A DNA stretch of 64,000 nucleotides from DAOTXK01 sp034435395 (GTDB lineage: Bacteria > Chloroflexota > Anaerolineae > Aggregatilineales > Ch27). The position numbers and the translations under genes were made by a program. Below the pieces are notes generated by a model. The model ran no database searches and was not told the origin of the DNA. It was given only the letters and a program-made list of their open reading frames with translations. The stretch is taken from assembly GCA_034435395.1 (NCBI GenBank), contig DAOTXK010000268.1, positions 1 to 64,000 of the forward strand, read 5' to 3'. Positions within the stretch are counted from its first letter, which is position 1. Each line of letters starts with the position of its first letter. Positions 16,500 through 26,791 of the stretch are shown piece by piece.

Positions 16500-18206
16500 A
16501 TGAAACTCAAAGGGGCCGAAATCATCTGGGAATGTCTGCTACGCGAAGGCGTGGACCTGGTATTCGGGTATCCCGGCGGCGCAATTCTGCCGACCTACGA
16601 CGCCATGACCAAATACCCCCAGATTCACCATGTCCTGACCCGGCACGAACAGGGGGCCACCCATATGGCGGACGGCTATGCCCGCGCCACTGGCAAAGTC
16701 GGCGTTGCCATGGCCACCAGCGGGCCGGGGGCGACTAATATGGTCACCGGGATCGCCACGGCGATGATGGACTCTTCGCCCATTGTGTGCATCACCGGCC
16801 AGGTGGCGACGGCGACCATCGGCTCTGATGCCTTCCAGGAAACCGATGTCACCGGGGTCACCCTGCCCATCACCAAACACAATTACCTGGTCACAGACAT
16901 TGATGAACTGGCTTACACCATCCGCGAGGCGTTCCACATCGCCCGCACCGGCCGCCCTGGCCCGGTGCTGGTTGACATACCTAAAGACGTGCAAAACGCC
17001 ACCACCGAGTTCGTCTACCCGGAAGACCCCATCGTCCTGCCCGGCTATCATCCGGGGGAGGCCGCCACTGAGGAAGAGGTCCAGCAGGTGCTGGACATGA
17101 TCCGCCAGTCCAGACGCCCGCTCATCCTGGCCGGTCACGGCGTCATCATGTCCGGCGCTGTGCGCGAGCTTCAGGCCTTCGCCGAGCGTGCCCAGATACC
17201 CGTCGCGCTGACTCTGCTGGGCAAAGGAGCCATACCGGAAAGTCATCCGCTGTGTCTGGGCATGATGGGCATGCACGGCGAAGCCTATGTCAACATGGCG
17301 ATTCAGGAGGCTGATCTGTTGCTGGCCTTCGGCATGCGGTTTGACGATCGGGTGACGGGTAACCTGGCCACCTACGCCAGGAAGTCGCGCAAGATTCACG
17401 TCGATATTGATCCTTCGGAGATCAACAAGAGCGTCCCCGTTGACCTGGGCATCGTGGGAGACCTGAAGACCGTCCTGACGCAGGTGACGCCTCGCCTGGA
17501 AGCGCAGCAGCACGACGACTGGGTGGAACAGATCAGCGAATGGCAGGATGACACGCGCAAACGAGACATTATCAACCGCGACTCAGGGGGGAAGTTGTTC
17601 GCCGCCCATGTGATCCACGACCTGTGGGTATTCACCGGCGGCGAGGCCATCACCGTGACCGACGTGGGCCAGCACCAGATGTGGGAGGCGCAGTATTACC
17701 CGCATAACCGGCCCCATACCCTGATCACCAGCGGCGGACTGGGCACGATGGGCTTCGGCCTGCCGGCGGCGATCGGCGCCAAGATGGCCCGGCCCGACCA
17801 AGAAGTCTGGGCCATTGTCGGCGACGGTGGTTTCCAGATGACGATGACCGAACTGGCCACCGCTGTTCAGGAAAAAGTGGCCGTCAAGATCGCCATCATC
17901 AACAACGGTTACCTGGGCATGGTCCGTCAGTGGCAGGAGTTCTTCTACGAAGAACGTTACAACGCTACGCCGATGTTCAGCCCTGACTTCTGCAAACTGG
18001 CGGGGGCCTACGACATCCCGTCGATCCGCATCACCAGGCGCGAGCAGATCAAGGATGCCGTTGAACAGGCTAGACAGTATACCGACAGGCCGTTCCTGAT
18101 CGACTTCCAGGTCGTGAAACACGATATCGTCTACCCCATGGTTCCTGCCGGGGCGGACCTGGCCAACATGATCCGTCGCCCTACCGCCACTCCGGACATG
18201 ATCTAG
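16500..18206 (+). CDS. ilvB: Acetolactate synthase large subunit
   Basis: A 568-aa ThDP/FAD enzyme condensing pyruvate with pyruvate or 2-oxobutyrate. The ThDP-activating Glu is in LTRHEQGATHMADGYARATG, and the FAD region contains FGMRFDDRVTGNLATYA. The Mg-ThDP motif is GDGGFQMTMTELATAVQEK followed by NNGYLGMVRQWQEFFYEERY. A strong RBS (AAAGGAGG) precedes the ATG. The small subunit follows after 39 nt. Confidence 0.96.
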   Translation: MKLKGAEIIWECLLREGVDLVFGYPGGAILPTYDAMTKYPQIHHVLTRHEQGATHMADGYARATGKVGVAMATSGPGATNMVTGIATAMMDSSPIVCITGQVATATIGSDAFQETDVTGVTLPITKHNYLVTDIDELAYTIREAFHIARTGRPGPVLVDIPKDVQNATTEFVYPEDPIVLPGYHPGEAATEEEVQQVLDMIRQSRRPLILAGHGVIMSGAVRELQAFAERAQIPVALTLLGKGAIPESHPLCLGMMGMHGEAYVNMAIQEADLLLAFGMRFDDRVTGNLATYARKSRKIHVDIDPSEINKSVPVDLGIVGDLKTVLTQVTPRLEAQQHDDWVEQISEWQDDTRKRDIINRDSGGKLFAAHVIHDLWVFTGGEAITVTDVGQHQMWEAQYYPHNRPHTLITSGGLGTMGFGLPAAIGAKMARPDQEVWAIVGDGGFQMTMTELATAVQEKVAVKIAIINNGYLGMVRQWQEFFYEERYNATPMFSPDFCKLAGAYDIPSIRITRREQIKDAVEQARQYTDRPFLIDFQVVKHDIVYPMVPAGADLANMIRRPTATPDMI

Positions 18207-18245
18207 CGGCGGGCTTGGCCCCCCACCTGCCGAGGGAGCAACGAC

Positions 18246-18791
18246 ATGAAACACACCTTAAGCGCACTTGTTGAGAATAAGCCCGGCGTCTTGAACCGGG
18301 TCGTGAGCCTGTTTCGCCGCCGCGGCTTCAACATCGATAGCCTGACTGTCGGGCGCACCCAGTTTCCCGACATCTCTCGGATGACCATCGTTATGGAAGG
18401 CACGGAACTGGAAGCGCAAAGGGTCGAAAAGAATCTCTATAAACTGGTCAACGTGATCCAGGTTGAACCACTCAGCGACAAACCTGCCGTTGCCCGCGAT
18501 CTGGCACTCATCAAGGTGGCCGTAGACAGCGCGACCCGTGCCGAGGTCATGCAGCTCTGCGAAATCTTCCGGGCGCATATCGTCGACGTTGCCCCCAATT
18601 CGGTCATCATCGAGGTCACGGGCACTGAAGACAAGATCGAGAGCTTCACCGAAATGCTCCAGCCTATCGGCATCCTGGAAATGGTCCGCACCGGTGTCGT
18701 CGCCGTGGGTCGTGGCGATCACCAGATGACGACCAACGGGTACCGGTCGCATGCCAGTGCCAATGGCAACAGTCACACGAGCGTGATCTAG
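18246..18791 (+). CDS. ilvN: Acetolactate synthase small (regulatory) subunit
   Basis: A 181-aa protein with an N-terminal ACT domain (TLSALVENKPGVLNRVVSLF, then RGFNIDSLTVG) that binds valine and imposes feedback inhibition on the large subunit. The C-terminal ALS_ss_C domain follows. The length matches IlvH/IlvN (about 160-180 aa). The last ~20 residues (after GVVAVGRGD) are Ser/Asn/His-rich and look like a non-conserved tail. RBS GGGAG lies 7 nt upstream. Confidence 0.95.
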   Translation: MKHTLSALVENKPGVLNRVVSLFRRRGFNIDSLTVGRTQFPDISRMTIVMEGTELEAQRVEKNLYKLVNVIQVEPLSDKPAVARDLALIKVAVDSATRAEVMQLCEIFRAHIVDVAPNSVIIEVTGTEDKIESFTEMLQPIGILEMVRTGVVAVGRGDHQMTTNGYRSHASANGNSHTSVI

Positions 18792-18845
18792 CACTTTGTC
18801 GTCGGGGAAGCCCTCACCCCGCTTCCCGCCAGCCAAGGAGACAGT

Positions 18846-19850
18846 ATGGCCAAGCTTTACTACGATCAGGACGCCGATCTGAGCCTGCTTAACGGCAAAA
18901 CAGTGGCCGTCATCGGCTACGGCAGCCAGGGCCATGCCCACGCCCTTAACCTGAGAGACAGCGGCGTGTCCGTGGTGGTTGGTCTGCACGAAGGCAGCCG
19001 GAGCAGAGCCAGGGCCGAAGCCGAAGGTCTGACCGTGCTCTCGGTAGCCGAGGCCGCCGAGCGCGGCGATGTCATCATGATGCTCGTGCCGGACACCATA
19101 CAACCGGAGGTTTACCAGACCAGCATCGCCCCCCACCTCAAACCGGGAGATACCCTGATGTTCGCCCACGGGTTTAACATCCATTTTGGGCAGATCAGGC
19201 CGCCCGACTCCGTGGATGTGAGCATGGTCGCCCCCAAAGCGCCCGGTCACCGCGTGCGCGAGGTTTTTAAGGAAGGAGCAGGCACACCGGCGCTGGTCGC
19301 TGTCCAACAGGATGCCAGCGGGAACGCCCTGGCACAGGCCCTGGCCTACGCCAAAGGGCTGGGTTGCACGCGCGCGGGCGTCATCGCCACAACTTTTGCT
19401 GAGGAAACAGAGACCGATCTGTTCGGCGAGCAGGTGGTGTTATGCGGCGGCGTCACCGCCCTGATACGTGCCGGGTTTGAGGCCCTGGTCAAAGCCGGGT
19501 ACCAGCCGGAAATCGCCTACTTCGAATGTCTGCACGAGCTCAAGCTCATCGTGGACCTCATGTACCAGGGCGGCCTGTCATACATGTGGTACAGCGTCTC
19601 GGATACCGCTGAGCACGGCGGTTATACCGCTGGCGACCGCATTGTCACGCCAGCAACCAGGGAGGAAATGGCCGGCATCCTGGCGGAAATACAGGATGGC
19701 ACCTACGCCCGCCAGTGGATCGAGGAAAACCGACAGGGCCGGCCCTGGTTTAACCAGCGCCGTCAGCAGGAACGCGAGCACCTCATCGAGCAGGTCGGCC
19801 AGAAACTACGCCAGATGATGCCGTTCCTGGACGCCAAACAGGTAGAGTGA
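18846..19850 (+). CDS. ilvC: Ketol-acid reductoisomerase, class I
   Basis: A 334-aa NAD(P)H enzyme converting acetolactate or acetohydroxybutyrate to the dihydroxy acid. The Rossmann motif is [15 protein letters not shown]. The cofactor-specificity loop [12 protein letters not shown] carries Ser/Arg, suggestive of NADPH. The knotted C-terminal domain includes [15 protein letters not shown] and [18 protein letters not shown] with Mg-binding acidic residues. The length is that of the short class I form. AAGGAG lies 5-6 nt before the ATG. The stop codon falls in the first copy of a 15-bp tandem repeat. Confidence 0.96.
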   Translation: MAKLYYDQDADLSLLNGKTVAVIGYGSQGHAHALNLRDSGVSVVVGLHEGSRSRARAEAEGLTVLSVAEAAERGDVIMMLVPDTIQPEVYQTSIAPHLKPGDTLMFAHGFNIHFGQIRPPDSVDVSMVAPKAPGHRVREVFKEGAGTPALVAVQQDASGNALAQALAYAKGLGCTRAGVIATTFAEETETDLFGEQVVLCGGVTALIRAGFEALVKAGYQPEIAYFECLHELKLIVDLMYQGGLSYMWYSVSDTAEHGGYTAGDRIVTPATREEMAGILAEIQDGTYARQWIEENRQGRPWFNQRRQQEREHLIEQVGQKLRQMMPFLDAKQVE

Positions 19851-19904
19851 GGGCCTCACTAGTGAGGGCCTCGCTAGTGAGGGCCTCGCCAGTGAGGGCC
19901 TCGC
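19847..19904. repeat. Four tandem copies of a 15-bp GC-rich repeat
   Basis: The unit GTGAGGGCCTCRCYA repeats at 19847, 19862, 19877 and 19892. The core GAGGGCCTC is self-complementary, and copy 1 is part of a perfect inverted repeat AGTGAG-GGC-CTCACT spanning the ilvC stop. No T-run follows, so it is not a standard terminator. It could be an mRNA-stabilising hairpin array, a protein-binding site, or slippage-generated filler. Confidence 0.8.
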
Positions 19905-19973
19905 TGAGGGCTTCATTGAGCGTTAGCGCCACGCCTAGTCGCTCTAGTCGCTACGGAAAGGGGGTGATCCTTT

Positions 19974-20105
19974 ATGGCAGAAGATGGCCTTAGTGACCTT
20001 ACTCGCCAGTGTAAACGCCACGGTCGCGTTCTCAGTCTGGAATGCAACCCGAATCAGAAAGGAACACCCTTATCATGGACACTAACAGCCCTGAACCTGC
20101 GGTAG
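19974..20105 (+). CDS. Small upstream ORF overlapping the leuA start
   Basis: A 43-codon ORF preceded by AAAGGGGGTGATCC, which matches the full-length complement of the 16S rRNA 3' end (AAGGAGGTGATCC) at 12 of 13 positions. That is far stronger than the RBS of any neighbouring gene. The ORF runs 31 nt past the leuA ATG in a different frame. Its end is Leu-rich ([11 protein letters not shown]) and includes the codons TTA and CTA, rare in this GC-rich genome. This suggests translational coupling, or leucine-dependent control of leuA initiation. No homologue is recognised. Confidence 0.5.
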   Translation: MAEDGLSDLTRQCKRHGRVLSLECNPNQKGTPLSWTLTALNLR

Positions 20106-21682
20106 TACGCATCTTTGATACCACGCTGCGCGACGGCGAGCAGTCGCCCGGAGCCAGCCTGACCAGCGCCGAAAAGCTGGAGATCGCCCGTCAGCTGGCC
20201 AGACTCGGCGTGGATATCATCGAGGCTGGCTTCCCCGCCGCCAGCCGGGATGACCTGGTGGCCGTGCAGCGCATCGCTCAGGAAGTTGGCACCCCGGATG
20301 GGCCGATCATTGCCGGGCTGGCCCGCGCCACCACGAGCGACATTGACAAAGCCTGGGAAGCGATCCGGCCGGCCGCCAAACCGCGCATTCATACGTTCCT
20401 CGCCACCTCCGATATCCATATGGAACGCAAACTGCGCATGACACGGGAGCAGGTGGTCGCCTGCACCCGCCAGATGGTCAGCTACGCCAAAGCGTACTGT
20501 GACGACGTGGAATTCAGCCCGGAGGATGCCGGTCGCTCCGATCCGGACTTCCTGATTGAAGTACTGGGGGTGGCCATCGAAGCAGGCGCAACCACCCTCA
20601 ACATCCCGGACACGGTTGGTTACATAACTCCCGACGAATATTACGATCTGATGCACCAGCTGATCTCGGAAACTCCAGGCGGCGATAAGGTGATCTGGTC
20701 CGTGCACTGCCACGACGACCTGGGCTTTGCCACCGCTAACGCCATGGCCGGAGTCCGGGCCGGGGCGCGTCAGATCGAATGCACCGTTAACGGCATCGGT
20801 GAGCGGGCCGGCAATACCAGCCTGGAAGAAGTTGTGATGGCGCTGCACACCCGCCGCCCGTACTACAACCTGACGACCAACATCGACACCACGCAGATCG
20901 TTCGCACCAGTCGCATGGTCAGCAACTACACGGGCATCGTCGTGCAGCCCAATAAGGCGATTGTTGGCAGCAATGCCTTTGCCCATGAGGCAGGCATCCA
21001 CCAGGATGGCCTGCTCAAAGACCAGCGCACCTACGAAATCATGACCCCGCAGACGGTCGGCCTCACCCAGAGCCGATTGGTCCTGGGCAAGCACAGTGGC
21101 CGTCACGCCTTTCGCGTGCGCCTGGAAGAGCTGGGTTTCGCGCTGGACGATGAACAGTTGCAGCAAGCCTTTCAGCGCTTCAAGGAGCTTGCTGACAAAA
21201 AAAAGACCGTCACCGATGCCGATCTGGAAGCGCTGGTGGCCGATGAGTTCTACGGGCCCCAGGAAATCTACAAGCTGCTCGATCTGCAAGTCGCTTGCGG
21301 GCGGCCCGGCATGCCCACTGCCACCGTCCGGCTCCACGGCCCAGACGACAAAGTGTACATTGAGGCGGCTATTGGCGCTGGCCCGGTCGATGCCTGCTTC
21401 CAGGCTATTGACAAGATCGTCCAGGCTCCCAATACCCTGATCGAGTACAGCGTACACAGCGTCACCGAAGGCATCGATGCCCTGGGAGAAGTCACCGTCC
21501 GTATTGCCTCGGAAAACGGCAACTCGCGCACATTCGGCGGCTATGGCGCGGATACTGACATCATCATGGCCAGCGCCAAAGCTTACCTGGCAGCCCTGAA
21601 TCGCATGCTGACCGTCAGAGGCGGCAGGCACGGCAAACCTGAAGGGGAGGCCGCCACGATTCAAGTGGCCGCCAGCGCTTGA
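20075..21682 (+). CDS. leuA: 2-isopropylmalate synthase
   Basis: A 535-aa DRE-TIM metallolyase condensing acetyl-CoA with 2-oxoisovalerate, the committed step to leucine. It has [16 protein letters not shown], the metal-binding [14 protein letters not shown] and [18 protein letters not shown]. The C-terminal LeuA dimer domain (from ~395) is the site of leucine feedback inhibition. The ATG at 20075 is chosen because AAGGAA lies 10 nt upstream; an in-frame ATG at 20042 would add 11 poorly conserved residues. The start lies inside the small ORF 19974-20105. Confidence 0.95.
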   Translation: MDTNSPEPAVVRIFDTTLRDGEQSPGASLTSAEKLEIARQLARLGVDIIEAGFPAASRDDLVAVQRIAQEVGTPDGPIIAGLARATTSDIDKAWEAIRPAAKPRIHTFLATSDIHMERKLRMTREQVVACTRQMVSYAKAYCDDVEFSPEDAGRSDPDFLIEVLGVAIEAGATTLNIPDTVGYITPDEYYDLMHQLISETPGGDKVIWSVHCHDDLGFATANAMAGVRAGARQIECTVNGIGERAGNTSLEEVVMALHTRRPYYNLTTNIDTTQIVRTSRMVSNYTGIVVQPNKAIVGSNAFAHEAGIHQDGLLKDQRTYEIMTPQTVGLTQSRLVLGKHSGRHAFRVRLEELGFALDDEQLQQAFQRFKELADKKKTVTDADLEALVADEFYGPQEIYKLLDLQVACGRPGMPTATVRLHGPDDKVYIEAAIGAGPVDACFQAIDKIVQAPNTLIEYSVHSVTEGIDALGEVTVRIASENGNSRTFGGYGADTDIIMASAKAYLAALNRMLTVRGGRHGKPEGEAATIQVAASA

Positions 21683-21713
21683 TCGCCCGCAACCGATTGA
21701 CAAAAGGTGCCCT

Positions 21714-21920
21714 ATGATGAACGAACACACCACCCAGACCGACAATCACACTGACGAACACGATATCTTCCCGTCCTTCCCGGCCCCGCGCGTATGGAAT
21801 CTCGGCTGGGAATGCGACGCGTTTTCTGGGAACGTCCATGAGGAAAGCACGGCGGACTTCCTGTCAGCGGCCACATCTGAGATCGCCATTACGATTATCC
21901 GGCCGCACGTGCGCCACTAG
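21714..21920 (+). CDS. Hypothetical 68-aa protein between leuA and leuC
   Basis: The ATG (two adjacent) follows AAAAGG. The N-terminus is Asn/Thr/His/Asp-rich, the middle aromatic ([14 protein letters not shown]), and the end Ile-rich ([13 protein letters not shown]). No domain is recognised. Codon use resembles neighbouring genes. A strong hairpin lies 32 nt after its stop and leuC begins 85 nt downstream, so it could be a small protein or a leader ORF for an intercistronic attenuator. Confidence 0.45.
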   Translation: MMNEHTTQTDNHTDEHDIFPSFPAPRVWNLGWECDAFSGNVHEESTADFLSAATSEIAITIIRPHVRH

Positions 21921-21952
21921 CCCAGGCGTCTCGCCAGCACGTTCCAAAGTGT

Positions 21953-21980
21953 GGGGGAGCCAGGGGCTCCCCCGAATTTT
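21953..21980 (+). terminator. Intercistronic hairpin before leuC
   Basis: Perfect 9-bp GC stem GGGGGAGCC/GGCTCCCCC with loop AGG, followed by GAATTTTGATTT. The T-tract is imperfect, so partial termination or mRNA processing between leuA and leuCD is likely. Confidence 0.6.
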
Positions 21981-22005
21981 GATTTCACGCACAAGGGCCT
22001 GTCTT

Positions 22006-23436
22006 ATGATGCCACCATCCGTACCCCACACCTTGCTGGAGAAGATTTGGGACGCGCATGTCGTCTCGCCGCAGCAAGCCGATACCCCGGCCTCGCTGTA
22101 CATCGATCTGCATCTGGTCCATGAAGTAACCTCGCCGCAGGCATTTGCCCAGTTGCGGGAACACGGGTTGCGCGTCCGCCGGCCAGATCGCACCCTGGCA
22201 ACGATGGATCACAGCACCCCCACCACGCCCCGCACCGCCGATGGCCTGATCCCCGTCACCGATGCCATGGCCGCCGCTCAGCTTGACCAGCTACGGGCCA
22301 ACTGCGCGGAGTTCGGCATCCCGCTCTACGATTTGGGCGCTGACCAACAGGGCATCGTTCACGTCATCGGGCCGGAGCAGGGTCTCACCCAGCCAGGCAT
22401 GACCATCGTCTGCGGAGACAGCCACACCAGCACGCACGGCGCTTTGGGAGCGCTGGCCTTCGGCATCGGCACGAGCGAGGTCGCCCATGTGCTGGCTACC
22501 CAATGCCTGCTCCAGTACAAACCCAGGACCTTTGAAATCCGCGTCGACGGGCAACTCAGGCCCGGCGTCACCGCCAAAGACATCATCCTGGCGGTCATCG
22601 CCCAGATCGGCGTCGAGGGCGGCACCGGCCACGTTTTTGAGTATACCGGCCAGGTGATCCGGAGTCTGGACATGGACGGGCGCATGACCGTCTGCAACAT
22701 GTCCATCGAAGGCGGCGCACGGGCTGGCATGATCGCGCCGGATGACACAACCTTCGAGTATCTGGCCGGGCGACCCCATGCCCCCCGGGGTCGGGCCTGG
22801 GACCAGGCCGTGGCCGCCTGGCGCGCGCTGCCGACTGACGATGGGGCCACTTACGACCAGAGTCTCACCCTCGATGCCAGCGAGCTGACCCCCATGATCA
22901 CCTATGGCACCAATCCAGGCATGGGCATGCCGATCACGGCCCGTATCCCCGACCCGGCTGCCGTCGGCGACTTGAGTCGGCGACAGGCGCTGGAGAAAGC
23001 GCTGGTATACATGGGATTGCAGCCGGGCCAGCCGCTCCTGGGCCGGAAAGTGGATGTGGTCTTCATCGGCAGCTGCACCAATTCTCGTATTTCCGATCTG
23101 CGCGCCGCCGCGCGGGTCCTGCGAGGGCGGAAGGTCGCGGACGGAGTACGATTGCTGGTCGTGCCCGGTTCGCAGCCGGTCAAACGGCAGGCGGAAGCCG
23201 AAGGGCTGGATCGCGTTTTTAAGGAGGCGGGGGCAGAGTGGCGTGAGGCCGGTTGCTCCATGTGCATCGCCATGAATGGCGATCAGCTTCAGCCGGGTCA
23301 ATACGCCGTCAGCACCAGCAACCGTAACTTCGAGGGCCGCCAGGGCAAAGGCGGGCGGACGTTCCTGGCCAGCCCACTCACCGCCGCTGCTGCCGCCGTG
23401 ACCGGCCAGATCGCCGACGTGAGGGAGATGTTATGA
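22006..23436 (+). CDS. leuC: 3-isopropylmalate dehydratase large subunit
   Basis: A 476-aa aconitase-family protein carrying the 4Fe-4S cluster. [29 protein letters not shown] (cluster Cys) and [13 protein letters not shown] (the remaining two Cys) are all present, followed by [19 protein letters not shown]. The start is the first of two adjacent ATGs 7 nt after AAGGGC. In-frame codons further upstream run through the intercistronic hairpin and are rejected. It overlaps leuD by 4 nt (ATGA). Confidence 0.96.
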   Translation: MMPPSVPHTLLEKIWDAHVVSPQQADTPASLYIDLHLVHEVTSPQAFAQLREHGLRVRRPDRTLATMDHSTPTTPRTADGLIPVTDAMAAAQLDQLRANCAEFGIPLYDLGADQQGIVHVIGPEQGLTQPGMTIVCGDSHTSTHGALGALAFGIGTSEVAHVLATQCLLQYKPRTFEIRVDGQLRPGVTAKDIILAVIAQIGVEGGTGHVFEYTGQVIRSLDMDGRMTVCNMSIEGGARAGMIAPDDTTFEYLAGRPHAPRGRAWDQAVAAWRALPTDDGATYDQSLTLDASELTPMITYGTNPGMGMPITARIPDPAAVGDLSRRQALEKALVYMGLQPGQPLLGRKVDVVFIGSCTNSRISDLRAAARVLRGRKVADGVRLLVVPGSQPVKRQAEAEGLDRVFKEAGAEWREAGCSMCIAMNGDQLQPGQYAVSTSNRNFEGRQGKGGRTFLASPLTAAAAAVTGQIADVREML

Positions 23437-24068
23437 TACCGGCGTTTACCACCCTTAACAGCACGATGGTTCCCCTGCCCATCGAAAATATCGATACCGA
23501 TCAGATCATCCCGGCGCGCTTCCTGAAAGTCACCGATAAAGCTGGACTGGGGGAAAGCCTGTTTGCCGACTGGCGCTATGACGCCGATGGCAGCCCGAAA
23601 CCCGATTTCCCGCTCAACAGGCCGGAGTTCCGGGGCGCGCAAATCCTGGTGGCCGGGGATAACTTCGGCTGCGGCAGTTCCCGCGAGCACGCCCCGTGGG
23701 CCTTGCTCGGCTACGGATTCCGCGCCGTGGTCAGCACGCGCTTTGCCGACATTTTCCGGAACAACGCGCTGAAGAACGGCCTCCTGCCAGTTACGGTCGA
23801 TAAACCCACCCTTCAGCAGTTGTTCAGCCTGATCGCCGAGCAGCCGGACAGCGCCGTCTCCATCGATCTCGCGGCTCAGTCCCTGACGCTGCCGGATGGC
23901 CGCGCCGTCCGCTTCCCCATCGACGGCTTTGCCAGGCACTGCCTGCTCCACGGCGTCGACCAGCTCGGCTACCTGATGCAGTTAACACCGCAGATCGCCG
24001 CGTATGAGGCGGCGCACCCGGCCCCGGTCAACACGCTTGCGCCAAACGTGACGCGCTCCTCGATGTAA
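23433..24068 (+). CDS. leuD: 3-isopropylmalate dehydratase small subunit
   Basis: A 211-aa swivel-domain subunit that combines with LeuC to isomerise 2- to 3-isopropylmalate. [14 protein letters not shown] and [20 protein letters not shown] are the family signatures. The length is that of the bacterial LeuD1 type (about 200 aa). The start overlaps the leuC stop (ATGA), ensuring equal translation of the two subunits. Confidence 0.95.
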   Translation: MIPAFTTLNSTMVPLPIENIDTDQIIPARFLKVTDKAGLGESLFADWRYDADGSPKPDFPLNRPEFRGAQILVAGDNFGCGSSREHAPWALLGYGFRAVVSTRFADIFRNNALKNGLLPVTVDKPTLQQLFSLIAEQPDSAVSIDLAAQSLTLPDGRAVRFPIDGFARHCLLHGVDQLGYLMQLTPQIAAYEAAHPAPVNTLAPNVTRSSM

Positions 24069-24089
24069 GCCCGACAAGGAGAGAGTACC

Positions 24090-25652
<1,563 letters not shown>

Positions 25653-25657
25653 GCACC

Positions 25658-26725
25658 ATGAAGGCGACCATAGCGGTCCTGCCCGGCGATGGTATCGGGC
25701 CGGAAGTAGTGACGCAGGCCAGACGGGTATTGTCCCGCATCGCCATGAGCGGCGGGCACGATTTCACATTCGTGGAAGCGCTGATGGGTGGATGTGCCAT
25801 CGACGCCACGGGCAGCCCGCTTCCGCTGGACACGTTAGCCCTCTGCGAGGACGCGGATGCCATCCTGCTGGGTGCGGTCGGCGGCCCCTCATGGTCTGAT
25901 CCCACCGCCGCCGTCCGTCCGGAACAGGGCCTGCTCGCCCTGCGCCACCATTTTGGGCTGTTCGCCAACCTGCGCCCCGTCAAGGTGTTCCCGGCGCTGG
26001 CCGCCCACGCCCCCCTGCGCGCCGACTTACTGGCGGATGTGGATATCCTGTTCGTGCGCGAACTCACCGGCGGCATCTACTTCGGCGAACGACAGGAGCA
26101 GGGTAGCGGCGACAGCGCCTACGACACCATGCGTTATTCCGTAGACGAGGTCAGGCGGGTCGCCCACGTGGCTTTCCAGGCAGCCCGGAAGCGCCGCCGA
26201 CGGGTGACCTCGGTGGACAAGGCCAATGTGCTGGCCTCAATGCGTTTATGGCGGCGCACCGTGACCCAGGTAGCGGCGGAGTACCCTGATGTGGAACTGG
26301 AACACCTGCTGGTGGACGCCTGTGCCATGCACCTGCTACGCCGTCCGGCCACCTTTGATGTGGTGCTGGCCGGCAATATGTTCGGGGATATTCTGAGCGA
26401 CGAGTCGGCCACGCTCGCCGGGTCACTGGGCATGCTGCCTTCCGCCTCGCTGGGTGAAGGGACCAGGGGTCTCTACGAACCCATACACGGCTCCGCGCCG
26501 GATATCGCCGGGCGCGGCATCGCCAATCCCATCGGGACCATTCTCAGCGCCGCCCTGATGCTCCGCCACACCTTCGGCCTGGAGGAAGAAGCCGGCGCGG
26601 TTGAGCAGGCCGTGGCCAGGACTCTGGACGATGGACTGCGAACCGCTGACATTGCGGGGGCCGGGGAAAGGCCGGTTACCACCCTGGCCATGACCGATGC
26701 CATCCTGGCCAACCTGCCCTCCTAA
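25658..26725 (+). CDS. leuB: 3-isopropylmalate dehydrogenase
   Basis: A ~355-aa decarboxylating dehydrogenase (NAD+, Mn/Mg) finishing the leucine and citramalate pathways. It shows VLPGDGIGPEVV, FVRELTGGIYFGER, the substrate-loop region SVDKANVLASMRLWR, DVVLAGNMFGDILSDE and PIHGSAPDIAGRGIANPIG. I choose the ATG at 25658 because AAGGA lies 9 nt upstream. An in-frame ATG at 25649 overlaps the cimA stop but sits directly on the RBS. It is the last gene of the ilv-leu cluster. Confidence 0.94.
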   Translation: MKATIAVLPGDGIGPEVVTQARRVLSRIAMSGGHDFTFVEALMGGCAIDATGSPLPLDTLALCEDADAILLGAVGGPSWSDPTAAVRPEQGLLALRHHFGLFANLRPVKVFPALAAHAPLRADLLADVDILFVRELTGGIYFGERQEQGSGDSAYDTMRYSVDEVRRVAHVAFQAARKRRRRVTSVDKANVLASMRLWRRTVTQVAAEYPDVELEHLLVDACAMHLLRRPATFDVVLAGNMFGDILSDESATLAGSLGMLPSASLGEGTRGLYEPIHGSAPDIAGRGIANPIGTILSAALMLRHTFGLEEEAGAVEQAVARTLDDGLRTADIAGAGERPVTTLAMTDAILANLPS

Positions 26726-26731
26726 AGGCCA

Positions 26732-26762
26732 GCCGCCCGGCCAGAGAACAAGGCCAGGCGGC
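26732..26762. terminator. Hairpin at the convergent leuB/fusion-gene junction
   Basis: GCCGCCcGGCC pairs with GGCCaGGCGGC around a 9-nt loop, with one internal mismatch. No T-run follows on either strand, so termination efficiency is doubtful, but the position between convergent genes fits. Confidence 0.4.
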
Positions 26763-26791
26763 ATCATCACAGGGTTAGCCGCGTCGCGACC

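Noticed and set aside
20054..21745. Long open frame (563 codons) on the minus strand opposite leuA
   Set aside because: It is antisense to an unambiguous leuA. High GC removes stop codons from the complementary frame, and its translation has no recognisable motif.
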